A stretch of 64,000 bases of DNA, from the NCBI RefSeq assembly GCF_029582805.1, contig NZ_JAKKUT010000002.1:453501-517500 (forward strand). Direction: 5' to 3'. The number at the start of each line of letters is the position of its first letter. The first letter of the stretch is position 1. The translations under genes were made by a program, and so were the position numbers. Below the pieces are notes generated by a model. The model saw nothing but the letters and a program-made list of their open reading frames with translations, made no database searches and was not told where the DNA came from. This DNA comes from Candidatus Synechococcus calcipolaris G9 (GTDB lineage: Bacteria > Cyanobacteriota > Cyanobacteriia > Thermosynechococcales > Thermosynechococcaceae). This document shows positions 44,742-53,927 of the stretch, in pieces.

Positions 44742-45905
44742 ATGGATATTCAACTTGGCCGCAATCGGCTGGCCCGTCGCGCCTACGGTATTGACGAAAT
44801 TGCCCTAGTCCCAGGGCGGCGCACCCTTGATCCCCAGTTAGCTCGTCCCCATTGGCACATTGGTTCCCTAGAATTTGAAATTCCGATCATCGCCAGTGCT
44901 ATGGATGGGGTGGTAGACGTGGACATTGCCATTAAACTCACTCGGTTGGGGGCCCTAGGGGTACTCAACCTAGAAGGAATCCAAACCCGCTATGCGGATC
45001 CTGACCCCATCTTGGATCAAATTGCCCAGGTGGATGTGGCAGACTTTGTACCCCTGATGCAGTCCCTCTACGCTGAACCCATTCAACCGGACTTAATTCG
45101 GCAACGGATTCGGGACATCAAAGCAGGGGGAGGCATTGCCGCAGTGAGCTTAACCCCGGCGGGTGCCAGTCGCTTTGGCGATATTGTGGCGGAGGCAGAA
45201 GCCGATCTGCTCTTTGTCCAGGCCACGGTCGTCTCGACGGCCCACCTATCCCCAGAAATTATTACGCCTCTAGACCTGGCCCAATTCTGTGAAAAAATGC
45301 CCATGCCCGTGGTCTTGGGAAATTGTGTCACCTATGATGTTGCCCTGAGCCTGATGAAAGCGGGGGCCGCTGCTGTCCTCGTGGGCATTGGCCCAGGGGC
45401 CGCCTGTACCTCCCGTGGTGTTCTAGGGGTGGGGGTTCCCCAGGCAACGGCGATCGCCGATTGTGCTGCCGCCCGTCAAGACTTTTATCAGACCACTGGA
45501 AATTATGTCCCGATTATTGCCGATGGCGGCTTAGTCACCGGCGGAGATGTGTGTAAATGTATTGCTTGTGGTGCCGATGCGGTGATGATGGGGTCTCCCC
45601 TTGCCCGGGCCAGTGAAGCACCCGGCCGGGGCTACCATTGGGGTATGGCCACGCCCAGCCCCGTCCTACCCCGAGGAACCCGGATTCGGGTGGGTACGAC
45701 TGGAACCCTAGAGCAGATTTTACGGGGGCCGGCCCAGCTTGATGATGGTACCCATAACTTTTTAGGGGCCCTGCAAACCAGTATGGGAACCCTAGGGGCA
45801 AAGGATATTCAGGAAATGCAGCAGGTTGATATTATTATTGCTCCCTCCCTCCTCACCGAAGGAAAAGTTTATCAAAAAGCACAAAAACTAGGAATGGGTC
45901 GCTAA
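44742..45905 (+). CDS. guaB3: GuaB3-type IMP dehydrogenase-family protein
   Basis: 387 residues from ATG 44742 ([19 protein letters not shown]). It has the IMPDH barrel blocks [32 protein letters not shown], the catalytic loop [20 protein letters not shown] with Cys, and [21 protein letters not shown]. The CBS domain of ordinary GuaB is absent, which defines the GuaB3 group. Relatives in cyanobacteria have been reported as functional IMP dehydrogenases. Followed by the Yfr1 RNA and trxA. Confidence 0.93.
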   Translation: MDIQLGRNRLARRAYGIDEIALVPGRRTLDPQLARPHWHIGSLEFEIPIIASAMDGVVDVDIAIKLTRLGALGVLNLEGIQTRYADPDPILDQIAQVDVADFVPLMQSLYAEPIQPDLIRQRIRDIKAGGGIAAVSLTPAGASRFGDIVAEAEADLLFVQATVVSTAHLSPEIITPLDLAQFCEKMPMPVVLGNCVTYDVALSLMKAGAAAVLVGIGPGAACTSRGVLGVGVPQATAIADCAAARQDFYQTTGNYVPIIADGGLVTGGDVCKCIACGADAVMMGSPLARASEAPGRGYHWGMATPSPVLPRGTRIRVGTTGTLEQILRGPAQLDDGTHNFLGALQTSMGTLGAKDIQEMQQVDIIIAPSLLTEGKVYQKAQKLGMGR

Positions 45906-45976
45906 GGAAATTAAGTTCTTGTAAAGAAAGGGCAAGTTTTAGGGGTTTTTACTATGGCAATTTCCAAACTGTCCCC

Positions 45977-45982
45977 TAGAAT
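45977..45982 (+). promoter_or_regulatory. -10 element of yfr1
   Basis: TAGAAT lies about 8 bases before the first hairpin of Yfr1, placing the start of transcription near 45990. The -35 region (around 45954-45959) is not close to consensus. Confidence 0.6.
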
Positions 45983-45989
45983 AGAAGAT

Positions 45990-46060
45990 AGCGGAGACGC
46001 ACGTTTCCGTTCACTCCTCACACCACACCCCGCCTGGACGATCGTTCGGGCGGCTTCCTT
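45990..46060 (+). ncRNA. yfr1: Yfr1 small regulatory RNA
   Basis: Two stem-loops flank the single-stranded Yfr1 core motif ACTCCTCACAC (46013-46023). The 5' stem is CGGAGAC/GTTTCCG (45992-45998 with 46003-46009, loop GCAC). The 3' stem pairs 46030-46039 with 46044-46053 around a GATC loop and includes two G-U pairs; it ends in CTTCCTT and is the terminator. Length about 70 nt. Location next to guaB-type and trxA genes matches the synteny I recall for Yfr1. Yfr1 pairs through the core motif with mRNAs such as porin or sbtA messages in other cyanobacteria. Confidence 0.92.
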
Positions 46061-46293
46061 ATGGGCCGATCTTGGTGCAAGCCGATAATGTAAAGAAGAG
46101 TTTGATGCCCCAGAATTTTATGTTGTCCCGGTTTCGGGGTGGTCAAGCCATGTGATAGGATAAATTTCAATAGGAGTAGGCGATCGCTGTTTGGAATCCC
46201 TTAGACATTTGCGGAAGCTAGCATCTCTGGGGCTGCCTCTCTTCAGGTTCTATAGTTGCTAAATTGCTCAATCAGTTAGAAAGGTTTTGACCT

Positions 46294-46617
46294 ATGTCCA
46301 GCGCGTTATCGGTTACAGATGCCACATTCAAGGAAGAAGTTCTGGATAGCGAGTTGCCCGTCTTAGTAGATTTCTGGGCCCCTTGGTGTGGCCCCTGCCG
46401 GATGGTGGCTCCGGTGGTGGAAGAAATTGCCAGTCAGTATGTCGATAAGGTCAAAGTGGTTAAGGTCAATACCGACGAGAACTCCAAAGTCGCCACAGAT
46501 TACGGGATTCGCAGTATCCCGACCCTAATGATTTTTAAGGGAGGTCAAAAGGTTGACCTCTTAGTCGGTGCGGTGCCCAAAACCAAAATTGAAGCGACCT
46601 TAGAGCAATTTATCTAA
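46294..46617 (+). CDS. trxA: thioredoxin
   Basis: 107 residues, the classical m-type/TrxA length. Active site [10 protein letters not shown] (Cys 33 and 36 by approximate count) and the cis-Pro loop SIPTLMIF are present. It reduces target disulfides with electrons from ferredoxin- or NADPH-thioredoxin reductase. It is the first of a trxA, thiS, binding-protein series in the same direction and lies downstream of yfr1. Confidence 0.97.
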   Translation: MSSALSVTDATFKEEVLDSELPVLVDFWAPWCGPCRMVAPVVEEIASQYVDKVKVVKVNTDENSKVATDYGIRSIPTLMIFKGGQKVDLLVGAVPKTKIEATLEQFI

Positions 46618-46674
46618 CGTTCTCAGCGGGAGTACCCCTGTCGCGAATATTTACCAGCCCCTTTATCAAGCACC

Positions 46675-46896
46675 ATGCACCAAATCGATCATCAGGTTAT
46701 TGTCACTGTTAATGGTCTTCAAGAATCGGTTGCCTCTGGTCTCTCTATGCCTGTGTTTTGTAAAACTTTGGGCTATAACCCCCGGTTGATTGCCATTGAG
46801 TACAATGGCGAGATTCTCCACCGTCAATACTGGGATACAACGGTTGTCAAGTCCGGCGATCGCCTTGAAATTGTCACGATTGTCGGCGGGGGCTAG
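46675..46896 (+). CDS. thiS: ThiS-family sulfur carrier protein
   Basis: 73 residues with a beta-grasp fold and the C-terminal VKSGDRLEIVTIVGGG ending in the di-glycine that becomes the thiocarboxylate. It donates sulfur for thiazole formation in thiamine synthesis. It is separated from trxA by 57 bp and from the next gene by 10 bp. No other thi gene is adjacent. Confidence 0.92.
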   Translation: MHQIDHQVIVTVNGLQESVASGLSMPVFCKTLGYNPRLIAIEYNGEILHRQYWDTTVVKSGDRLEIVTIVGGG

Positions 46897-46906
46897 GTTT
46901 CGCTGA

Positions 46907-48661
46907 ATGGGTCAGGGGTATCGTCAAGGGTGGCAATGGATTCTCGTTATTTTTGTTGTTTTAACTGTCTTTATTGGCGGTTGCAGTCCCCAACAATTTC
47001 GGGCCCAGAGTGCCGAGGGTTCCCAACTCATTACCAGTGTGCTGTCGGATCCAAAAACCTTTAATTATCTCCTCAGTCAGGAATCCCCCAATGTCTTTGG
47101 CTATATTTATGAGGGGTTACTACGGGAAAATGGTGTAACTGGGGAATTAGAGCCGGGCCTAGCGGAGTCCTGGCAGGTGAATCCGGAAACCCTAGAAATT
47201 ACGTTTACGTTGCAGCCAGGTTTGAAATGGTCTGACGGTGAACCCCTGACCAGTGAAGATGTGGTTTTTACCTACAATGATCTTTACCTGAATACCCAAA
47301 TTCCCACCGATACCCGCGATATTTTGCGTATTGGCCGAGAGGGACAGTTTCCGGCAGTGATGGCTATGGGCGATCTCCAGGTCAAATTTACCCTACCGGA
47401 ACCCTTTGCGCCTTTCCTACGCACGACGGGATTACCCATTCTGCCGGCCCATATTTTGCGCCCCTACGTTGAGCAACTCGATAGTTCAGGCAAACCCCTA
47501 ATTATTAGCATGTGGGGTACGGATACGGATCCAGCGGAGGTGATTGCCAACGGCCCGTTCATTATGGATCGCTACCGCACGAATCAGCGACTCATTTTTA
47601 GGCGGAATCCTTACTATTGGAAGCAACCGGAACCCTATCTAGAACGATTGATTTGGCAAATTGTGGAATCCACGGATACCGCCATGCTCCAATTCCGTTC
47701 CGGCGGCTTAGATGTTTTGGGCGTAACCCCAGAAAATTTTGCCCTATTGAAGCGGGAGGAAAAACCAGGAAATTTTCGGATTTACAATGGTGGCCCGTCA
47801 TCGACGACGAACTTTATTAGTTTTAATCTCAACAAAGGGCAGCGCAATGGTCGCCCCTTGGTGGATCCGATCAAATCTGCTTGGTTTAATAATGTTACCT
47901 TTCGCCGGGCGATCGCCCATGCCATTGATCGGCAGCGGATGATCAACAATGTCTATCAAGGCCTAGGAGAACTACAAAATTCACCCATTTCTGTGCAAAG
48001 CCCCTACTTTCTATCCCCAGAGCAGGGTCTCAAGGTGTATGCCTACGACCCAGAAATGGCCAAAGAACTGCTTCTAGGGGCAGGATTTAGGTATAACAAC
48101 CGCAATCAACTGGAAGATGCCCAAGGCAATCGGGTTCGATTTTCATTAATGACGAATGCGGGTAATAAAGTGAGGGAATCCCTAGCTGCCCAGATTATGC
48201 AGGACTTAGGGCAAATTGGTATCCAAGTGGATCTGCAATTTGTTGCCTTCGGTGCCTTAGTGGATAAACTCTCCAATACCCTGGAGTGGGATTGCCATCT
48301 GTTGGGCTTTACCGGCGGAACTGAACCCAATAATGGTGCAAATATTTGGCTACCGGATGGCCTCCTCCATTCCTTTAATCAAAAACCTAGCCCAGAGCAG
48401 GAACCCCTTGTGGGCCGGGAAGTGGCCGACTGGGAGCAACGCATTGGCGATCTCTATATTCAAGGGGCCCAAGAACTGGACGAAAGCCAACGAAAAGCAA
48501 TCTACGCAGAAACACAACAACTCACCCAAGAATATTTACCCTTTATTTATTTGGTGAATCCCTACTCTTTATCTGCCTTTCGTAATCATGTCACTGGCGT
48601 TAAACCCAGTGGCTTGGGGGGCCCACTCTGGAATATTTCTGAAATCAAAATCCAAGAGTAA
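46907..48661 (+). CDS. peptide/nickel-type ABC transporter substrate-binding lipoprotein
   Basis: 584 residues. A signal peptide with lipobox (FIGGC, Cys about 26) precedes an SBP_bac_5 domain: GYIYEGLLRENGVTGELEPG, LAESWQVNP, FTLQPGLKWSDGEPLTSEDV and AIAHAIDRQRMINNVYQGLG. It captures oligopeptides or another ligand at the membrane surface. No permease genes are adjacent. It starts 10 bp after thiS. Confidence 0.92.
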   Translation: MGQGYRQGWQWILVIFVVLTVFIGGCSPQQFRAQSAEGSQLITSVLSDPKTFNYLLSQESPNVFGYIYEGLLRENGVTGELEPGLAESWQVNPETLEITFTLQPGLKWSDGEPLTSEDVVFTYNDLYLNTQIPTDTRDILRIGREGQFPAVMAMGDLQVKFTLPEPFAPFLRTTGLPILPAHILRPYVEQLDSSGKPLIISMWGTDTDPAEVIANGPFIMDRYRTNQRLIFRRNPYYWKQPEPYLERLIWQIVESTDTAMLQFRSGGLDVLGVTPENFALLKREEKPGNFRIYNGGPSSTTNFISFNLNKGQRNGRPLVDPIKSAWFNNVTFRRAIAHAIDRQRMINNVYQGLGELQNSPISVQSPYFLSPEQGLKVYAYDPEMAKELLLGAGFRYNNRNQLEDAQGNRVRFSLMTNAGNKVRESLAAQIMQDLGQIGIQVDLQFVAFGALVDKLSNTLEWDCHLLGFTGGTEPNNGANIWLPDGLLHSFNQKPSPEQEPLVGREVADWEQRIGDLYIQGAQELDESQRKAIYAETQQLTQEYLPFIYLVNPYSLSAFRNHVTGVKPSGLGGPLWNISEIKIQE

Positions 48662-48710
48662 ATCACCCTAAATCTGTTATTTTGAAAGGCAAAGATTGGA
48701 AGTAAAAAGA

Positions 48711-49388
48711 ATGACCTTTTCAGGATGGCAAAAAGCAACTGGGGCGATCGCCCTTGGGGTAGTCGGCGCAATGGTAGCAAGTCTAGCGGTTTCCCCAGGG
48801 TTCTCTTCCCTGCCATTGATGCAAGCTCAATCAACCCCACCTCCCCCCGATTATTTTCCACTACGGGTAGATGATTGGTGGAAGTACAAAAATATCACCG
48901 GTAATGGCCAGACCTCTGAATTTCAGATTACCGTTATCGGCACCACCCCCCAAGGTGATGGCAGTATTTGGTTTAACACGGAAACAAAAACCAGCTTCCA
49001 AAGCTTTCAGGATTGGTATAGTAAACCGGCTGGCTTAGTGATTTGGCATAAGCAATTCTACCCTAACAATAATCAAGACGTAACGTTTTCACCCCAGCGA
49101 GTCAGTCTCAAAAATCCGCCTAAAACTGGAGATACTTGGCAATGGCAAGGGAAGGGAATGATGGGGGTAGACATTGAAGAAACCCTCCGAGTTACAGGGA
49201 CAGAGGAGATTATTGTTCCCGCCGGTAAGTTTGCCACCATGAAAGTTGTGGCCGATGTCGTGCAGGGTGGTGCCACCGTTGAGCGACGTATTTGGTTTGC
49301 TAATCATGTTGGCCCAGTCAAGATTCAAACGATTAGCCCCAGCTTTGAATCTACGTCAGAACTCATTGATTACAGCTTTAAGCGATAA
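48711..49388 (+). CDS. exported conserved hypothetical protein
   Basis: 225 residues from ATG 48711; the TTG reading from 48696 adds five. An N-terminal hydrophobic segment (about 10-30) ending near LMQAQS is a signal peptide. The mature domain is beta-rich with DYFPLRVDDWWKYKNITG and an EEIIVPAGKFATMKVVADVV block, seen in secreted beta-sheet proteins of unknown function. Not assigned. It follows the binding-lipoprotein gene by 49 bp. Confidence 0.65.
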   Translation: MTFSGWQKATGAIALGVVGAMVASLAVSPGFSSLPLMQAQSTPPPPDYFPLRVDDWWKYKNITGNGQTSEFQITVIGTTPQGDGSIWFNTETKTSFQSFQDWYSKPAGLVIWHKQFYPNNNQDVTFSPQRVSLKNPPKTGDTWQWQGKGMMGVDIEETLRVTGTEEIIVPAGKFATMKVVADVVQGGATVERRIWFANHVGPVKIQTISPSFESTSELIDYSFKR

Positions 49389-49438
49389 ATCTGGGACTGG
49401 TCGAATCAGAGCGATGATTGTCAAAAAGGGATTGTGTG

Positions 49439-49467
49439 TTGACATTGTGTATACAAGCTCTTATATT
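49439..49467 (+). promoter_or_regulatory. consensus promoter of the DUF1778/GNAT operon with spacer palindrome
   Basis: TTGACA (49439-49444) and TATATT (49462-49467) are spaced by 17 bases. The perfect palindrome TGTATACA lies in the spacer, a natural operator position for autoregulation by the antitoxin. It is 34 bp before the antitoxin start. Confidence 0.75.
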
Positions 49468-49500
49468 GGATAGAGTGTCCTTCTTGGAAAAGTAAGCACA

Positions 49501-49797
49501 ATGTATAATCCAGACGCTAAAGGGTCAGTTAGCCAGATCCGCGATGTCACAATCAATATTCGAGCCAAGCAAAACCAGCGAGATGTAATTGATCATGCGG
49601 CTCAAGTGCAGGGCAAGAGTCGCTCAGAATTTATGCTTGAGTCATCCTATCAGAAAGCCCAAGACGTTCTTCTAGACCGGAGCTTCTTCGAGTTAGATGA
49701 ACTTAAGTTTAAGCAATTTGTCGCGCTGCTAGATGCAACACCTATGCCAAATGAGAAGCTACGCACATTACTGACGACTCCGGCTCCGTGGGATTAG
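49501..49797 (+). CDS. DUF1778 (TacA-type) antitoxin
   Basis: 98 residues. The N-terminal ribbon-helix-helix segment reads VTINIRAKQNQRDVIDHAAQ and SRSEFMLESSYQKAQDVLLD, and the C-terminal part DRSFFELDELKFKQFVALLD wraps the toxin; both are typical of DUF1778/TacA antitoxins. It neutralises the downstream GNAT toxin and probably represses the operon through the spacer palindrome. It overlaps the toxin start by 10 bp. Confidence 0.88.
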   Translation: MYNPDAKGSVSQIRDVTINIRAKQNQRDVIDHAAQVQGKSRSEFMLESSYQKAQDVLLDRSFFELDELKFKQFVALLDATPMPNEKLRTLLTTPAPWD

Positions 49798-50306
49798 ATG
49801 TAGATCGGCTTGATCTCTGCCCACCTGAAAAATTGAATTCATCACATCGAGTTGAAAGCTTTAACTCAGGTAATAGTCACTTAGACGACTGGCTTAAGCG
49901 TCGTGCTTTAAAGAATGAGTTAGAGGGAGCTTCACGCACTTATGTTCTTTGCGATGACGAAAAAATGGTCATTGCCTATTACTGCCTTGCTAATGGAGCC
50001 GTGGCACAACCTTCTGCAACAGGCCGGGTTCGACGTAATATGCCCGATCCGATTCCGGTTATGGTGATTGGACGACTGGCGGTTGATCGTCCGTGGCAAG
50101 GTAAAGGTATTGGGCGTGGTCTACTGCGAGATGCCATACTGCGTACTCTTCAAGCTGCTGAAATTGCTGGAATACGGGCGATTCTTGTACATGCCATCTC
50201 GGAAGATGCAAAGCAGTTTTATCAGAAGTTTGGTTTTACGGCTTCACCTCTCGATCCAATGACACTGATGGTAAAACTTGGCGATGCCCATGCTTCCCTC
50301 GGCTAA
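49788..50306 (+). CDS. GNAT-family toxin (TacT-like acetyltransferase)
   Basis: 172 residues from a GTG start inside the antitoxin end. The N-terminus SHRVESFNSGNSHLDDWLKR and the acetyl-CoA-binding VMVIGRLAVDRPWQGKGIGRG (R/Q-x-x-G-x-G/A) are characteristic of TacT/AtaT toxins, which acetylate aminoacyl-tRNA. The C-terminal YQKFGFTASPLDPMTLMVKL completes the fold. Co-transcribed with the antitoxin, in DNA that looks acquired. Confidence 0.88.
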   Translation: MGLDVDRLDLCPPEKLNSSHRVESFNSGNSHLDDWLKRRALKNELEGASRTYVLCDDEKMVIAYYCLANGAVAQPSATGRVRRNMPDPIPVMVIGRLAVDRPWQGKGIGRGLLRDAILRTLQAAEIAGIRAILVHAISEDAKQFYQKFGFTASPLDPMTLMVKLGDAHASLG

Positions 50307-50323
50307 GATAGAGAATAGTTCTG

Positions 50324-50341
50324 TCCCCCGTTTTTGGGGGA
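50324..50341 (+). terminator. hairpin downstream of GNAT toxin
   Basis: TCCCCC (50324-50329) pairs exactly with GGGGGA (50336-50341) around a six-base loop. A T-run appears 12 bases later, so termination is plausible but not textbook. It separates the toxin-antitoxin operon from leuA. Confidence 0.5.
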
Positions 50342-50401
50342 GACCCTATCCCTTTTTACATTTACGTTTTTGCCGACTTCTTTCACCTCCTGGATGGCCT
50401 T

Positions 50402-52048
50402 ATGAGCATCAAGTTTCCACCCCAGTCTGTCGATCGCGTTTTGATTTTTGATACCACCCTTCGGGATGGAGAGCAGTCCCCCGGTGCATCCCTCAATGTG
50501 GATGAGAAACTAACGATCGCCCGTCAATTAGCTCGTCTTGGGGTTGATATTATTGAAGCTGGGTTTCCCTTTGCCAGTCCTGGGGATTTTGAAGCGGTGC
50601 AACGGATTGCTGAAACAATTGGCACGGAATCTGGGCCAGTCATTTGTGGCTTGGCCCGCACCACCCGCGCCGATATTGAGGCCGCGGCTAAGGCCCTCCA
50701 GCCCGCATTCTATCGCCGCATTCACACCTTTATTGCCACCTCGGATATTCACCTGGAATACAAACTCAAAAAAAGTCGGGCAGATGTGCTGGCGATCGCC
50801 CCGGAGATGGTGGCCTATGCCAAGACTTTTGTCGAGGATGTGGAATTTTCCCCAGAGGACGCTGGGCGTTCCGATCCAGAATTTTTGTATCAGGTCTTGG
50901 AGCAGGTGATTGCTGCTGGAGCCACAACCATTAATATTCCAGATACGGTGGGCTACACAACCCCCAATGAATTTGGTGGTTTAATCCGTGGCATCAAGGA
51001 AAATGTACCCAATATTGATCAAGCAGTCATCTCAGTCCATGGCCATAATGATCTGGGATTGGCAGTGGCCAACTTCCTGGACGCGGTGAAAAATGGGGCC
51101 CGCCAACTGGAATGTACGATTAATGGCATTGGCGAACGGGCGGGTAATGCGGCCCTAGAAGAACTGGTGATGGCACTCTACGTGCGGCGACAGTACTACA
51201 ATCCCTTTTTGGGGCGATCGCCGCAGTTGGAGGAACCCCTGACAAATATCGATACCCGCCAAATTTATAAAACCTCTCGCCTAGTGTCTAACTTGACCGG
51301 CATGTTGATTCAACCCAACAAGGCGATCGTGGGTGCCAATGCCTTTGCCCATGAATCCGGTATTCACCAGGATGGGGTACTGAAAAATAAGCGCACCTAC
51401 GAAATTATGGATGCCCAGTTGATTGGCCTGGCGGATAATCAGATTGTTCTGGGTAAACTTTCCGGCCGAAATGCCTTTGCCACCCGCCTGAAGGAATTGG
51501 GTTTTGAACTCACAGAAACGGAATTGAATAAAGCCTTTGTGCGGTTTAAGGATCTTGCCGATAAGAAAAAAGAAATTACCGACTGGGATCTGGAGGCGAT
51601 CGCCAAGGATGAAAGCCAAGCGGTGGATGTAAACGGCTATCAATTGGAATTTGTCCAGGTATCCTGCGGAGATCATGCCCAGCCAACGGCCACTGTAACC
51701 ATTCGCACACCCCAAGGGGAAGAATTAACGGATGCGGCCATCGGAACCGGCCCGGTGGATGCGGTGTATCGGGCCATTAATCGGGTGGTGGGACTCCCCA
51801 ATCGCCTGATTGAATATTCCGTTCAGTCGGTGACGGCAGGGATTGATGCCATTGGTGAAGTAACCATTCGGCTCCAGGAGGGCGATCGTATCCATTCGGG
51901 CCATGCCGCTAATACGGATGTGATTGTTGCCTCTGCCCAAGCCTACATGAATGCCCTAAATCGTCTTTATCGTGTCCTTGAGCAGCGATCGCCCCAGGTT
52001 GAGAGCACCATTGAGGCCACGGATACAGATGTGGTTGAATTGGTCTAG
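50402..52048 (+). CDS. leuA: 2-isopropylmalate synthase
   Basis: 548 residues. The N-terminal HMGL-like barrel has [20 protein letters not shown] with the catalytic RDG, the [20 protein letters not shown] metal site split here as HGHNDLG, and [14 protein letters not shown]. The C-terminal LeuA regulatory domain (about 400-530) has [15 protein letters not shown]. It condenses acetyl-CoA with ketoisovalerate, the first step of leucine synthesis, and is feedback-inhibited by leucine. Confidence 0.97.
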   Translation: MSIKFPPQSVDRVLIFDTTLRDGEQSPGASLNVDEKLTIARQLARLGVDIIEAGFPFASPGDFEAVQRIAETIGTESGPVICGLARTTRADIEAAAKALQPAFYRRIHTFIATSDIHLEYKLKKSRADVLAIAPEMVAYAKTFVEDVEFSPEDAGRSDPEFLYQVLEQVIAAGATTINIPDTVGYTTPNEFGGLIRGIKENVPNIDQAVISVHGHNDLGLAVANFLDAVKNGARQLECTINGIGERAGNAALEELVMALYVRRQYYNPFLGRSPQLEEPLTNIDTRQIYKTSRLVSNLTGMLIQPNKAIVGANAFAHESGIHQDGVLKNKRTYEIMDAQLIGLADNQIVLGKLSGRNAFATRLKELGFELTETELNKAFVRFKDLADKKKEITDWDLEAIAKDESQAVDVNGYQLEFVQVSCGDHAQPTATVTIRTPQGEELTDAAIGTGPVDAVYRAINRVVGLPNRLIEYSVQSVTAGIDAIGEVTIRLQEGDRIHSGHAANTDVIVASAQAYMNALNRLYRVLEQRSPQVESTIEATDTDVVELV

Positions 52049-52176
52049 CCCCCTATCCCCTAGCCAATCCAGCTAAAAATCCGATTCAAAGACTGTCCTC
52101 TGGATGACCCCAGACCTGCAAAATCAGGGTTACGATGTTTTTTGATTCTGAGTTGGGTTCCTAGGGGAGTTCAAGT

Positions 52177-53889
52177 ATGCAGGCAACGATTCAAGACCTC
52201 TGGCTACAGGCTCGGTTGGGCCATCCTGGGGCGATCGCCCATTTAATGAATCGTAATCTACAGATTAAGGGGATTCGGGCCCAGGCCCGTCGCCAGGGAA
52301 GTTGCTTGCAAATCATGTTGGAGTCGGCCCGATCTCTCCCCCCCGATGCCTGCCTCCAGTACATTTTGCGGGGGCTGAAACGGCTAGATCCCGACGGCAT
52401 TATCAGTATTCGCGTCCATGGACGGCTTCAGGGGGACGACTGGCCGGAATGGACTAAAAACCTTGACCTAAAATCCGTACTGCCCCAATCCATGGTGGAT
52501 ACCACCATTTCCACCGCCCTGGCCACCCCCCAATCCGCCCTCAACCCAGCTAAAACTCTAGCAGCAGAAACCGTTACTCCCCAGCTTTCCCCTCCGGCTG
52601 CGATCGCTCCAGAGATAACCAGTGGGCCAGCCACCCCAGCGGATCCTGCCCTATCCTCCCCAAGCCCTAATGCCACTCGTACCACTCCCCAGCGGTCATC
52701 CACTGTGGCCCTGGGATTATTTGCTGTGGCCAGTGCAGGGGTACTAGGTTGGCAATGGTATGCCCAAAACCTCTTGACCGAGCCAGTCCCTGCCCTCCCC
52801 TCCAATCAAGAGCAGAGCAGCCCCGATGCCAATCCCCTGAGTCCTGTCCCAGAATCCCTACCCGGTTTAATTGACCAGAATCAGGCCCCAGCCATGCGAC
52901 GAATTCGGATTAAATCTGTCGGAGACATGGTTCCCGGTACTAACTTCCCCAATAATCGTCTGCCTGAGGATCCCCATCGTTTATTTGAGGCCATTAAACC
53001 CTATCTCCAGGGGGCAGATATTCTCTTAGGCAACTACGAAAGTACCCTGACGGATCATCCCCACCCCTTCAAGGATACAAGTCGAGGCATGACCTTTGCC
53101 TTCCGATCGCCCCCGTCCTATGCCAAGTTATTTCGGGAGGTGGGGTTCAACATCCTCAATATTGCCAATAACCATAGCTACGACTTTAATGAGCAGGGCT
53201 TCCAGGATACGATGCGCCATATCAGAGAGGCTGGCATGGAAGTTGTTGGGGATGAAAATCAGATTGTTTATATGGAAGCCAACGGTGTAAAAACAGCCTT
53301 TATTGGCTTTGCCACCTATCCAGGACAAAATCAAGTTCAAGACCTCAAAGGTGGTGCGGCCCTGGTTCAGCAAGCCAAGAAAAACGCCGATGTGGTAGTT
53401 GTGACGTTTCATGCTGGGGCCGAAGGATCCGATGCCATTCATACCCGTAACCAAACGGAATACTTTTATGGTGAAAATCGCGGTAATATTGTTCAGTTTT
53501 CCCGGGTAATGATTGATCATGGGGCGGATCTAGTGATTGGCCATGGCCCCCACGTTCCCCGCGCCTTGGAATTGTATAAAGGTCGCTTAATCGCCTACTC
53601 CCTCGGCAATTTCATCGGTTATAAAACCCTGGGAACCGCCGGGGTATTAGGTAAATCCCTCATTTTAGATGTGGAGTTGGATGGTTCCGGTCGCTTTATT
53701 GATGGCAAGATTATTCCTGTGCGCCTAGATAATCAGGGTATTCCCCGCTTAGACAATGATTTTGCCTCCGTACAACTCATCCGCCGGTTAACTGCCACGG
53801 ATTTTCCGGCAACTCCCCTTGAAATAGATCGCCTCGGACAAATTATTTCCAGTGAAGAACAGCAGGAAGAAGTTAGGCAATCCCAGTGA
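52177..53889 (+). CDS. CapA-family (PGA_cap) protein with cyanobacterial N-terminal domain
   Basis: 570 residues. An N-terminal domain of about 100 residues (TIQDLWLQARLGHPGAIAHL) is common in cyanobacterial multidomain proteins. A Pro/Ser/Thr-rich linker, one helix (about 170-190) and a C-terminal metallophosphatase-like CapA domain (about 245-540) follow, with VGDMVPGTNFPN, LLGNYESTLTDHP, IANNHSYDF and VIGHGPHVPRALELY. CapA members contribute to poly-gamma-glutamate or surface polymer metabolism; the role here is unproven. Confidence 0.88.
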   Translation: MQATIQDLWLQARLGHPGAIAHLMNRNLQIKGIRAQARRQGSCLQIMLESARSLPPDACLQYILRGLKRLDPDGIISIRVHGRLQGDDWPEWTKNLDLKSVLPQSMVDTTISTALATPQSALNPAKTLAAETVTPQLSPPAAIAPEITSGPATPADPALSSPSPNATRTTPQRSSTVALGLFAVASAGVLGWQWYAQNLLTEPVPALPSNQEQSSPDANPLSPVPESLPGLIDQNQAPAMRRIRIKSVGDMVPGTNFPNNRLPEDPHRLFEAIKPYLQGADILLGNYESTLTDHPHPFKDTSRGMTFAFRSPPSYAKLFREVGFNILNIANNHSYDFNEQGFQDTMRHIREAGMEVVGDENQIVYMEANGVKTAFIGFATYPGQNQVQDLKGGAALVQQAKKNADVVVVTFHAGAEGSDAIHTRNQTEYFYGENRGNIVQFSRVMIDHGADLVIGHGPHVPRALELYKGRLIAYSLGNFIGYKTLGTAGVLGKSLILDVELDGSGRFIDGKIIPVRLDNQGIPRLDNDFASVQLIRRLTATDFPATPLEIDRLGQIISSEEQQEEVRQSQ

Positions 53890-53927
53890 GTTGTGAAAGT
53901 TTGAAAAACTAGAAATCTAGGAGTACG

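Larger units (their letters stand above)
45906..46293. other. guaB3-trxA intergenic region with yfr1
   Basis: A 388-bp gap. The first half contains the yfr1 gene and its promoter. The rest (46061-46293) is the trxA upstream region, including a small CCCG/CGGG hairpin (46127-46138). I see no other gene. Confidence 0.7.

Noticed and set aside
45990..46060. Identity as Yfr2 / Cyano-1 RNA
   Set aside because: I first considered Yfr2, but ACTCCTCACAC between two stems next to guaB and trxA is the Yfr1 pattern.
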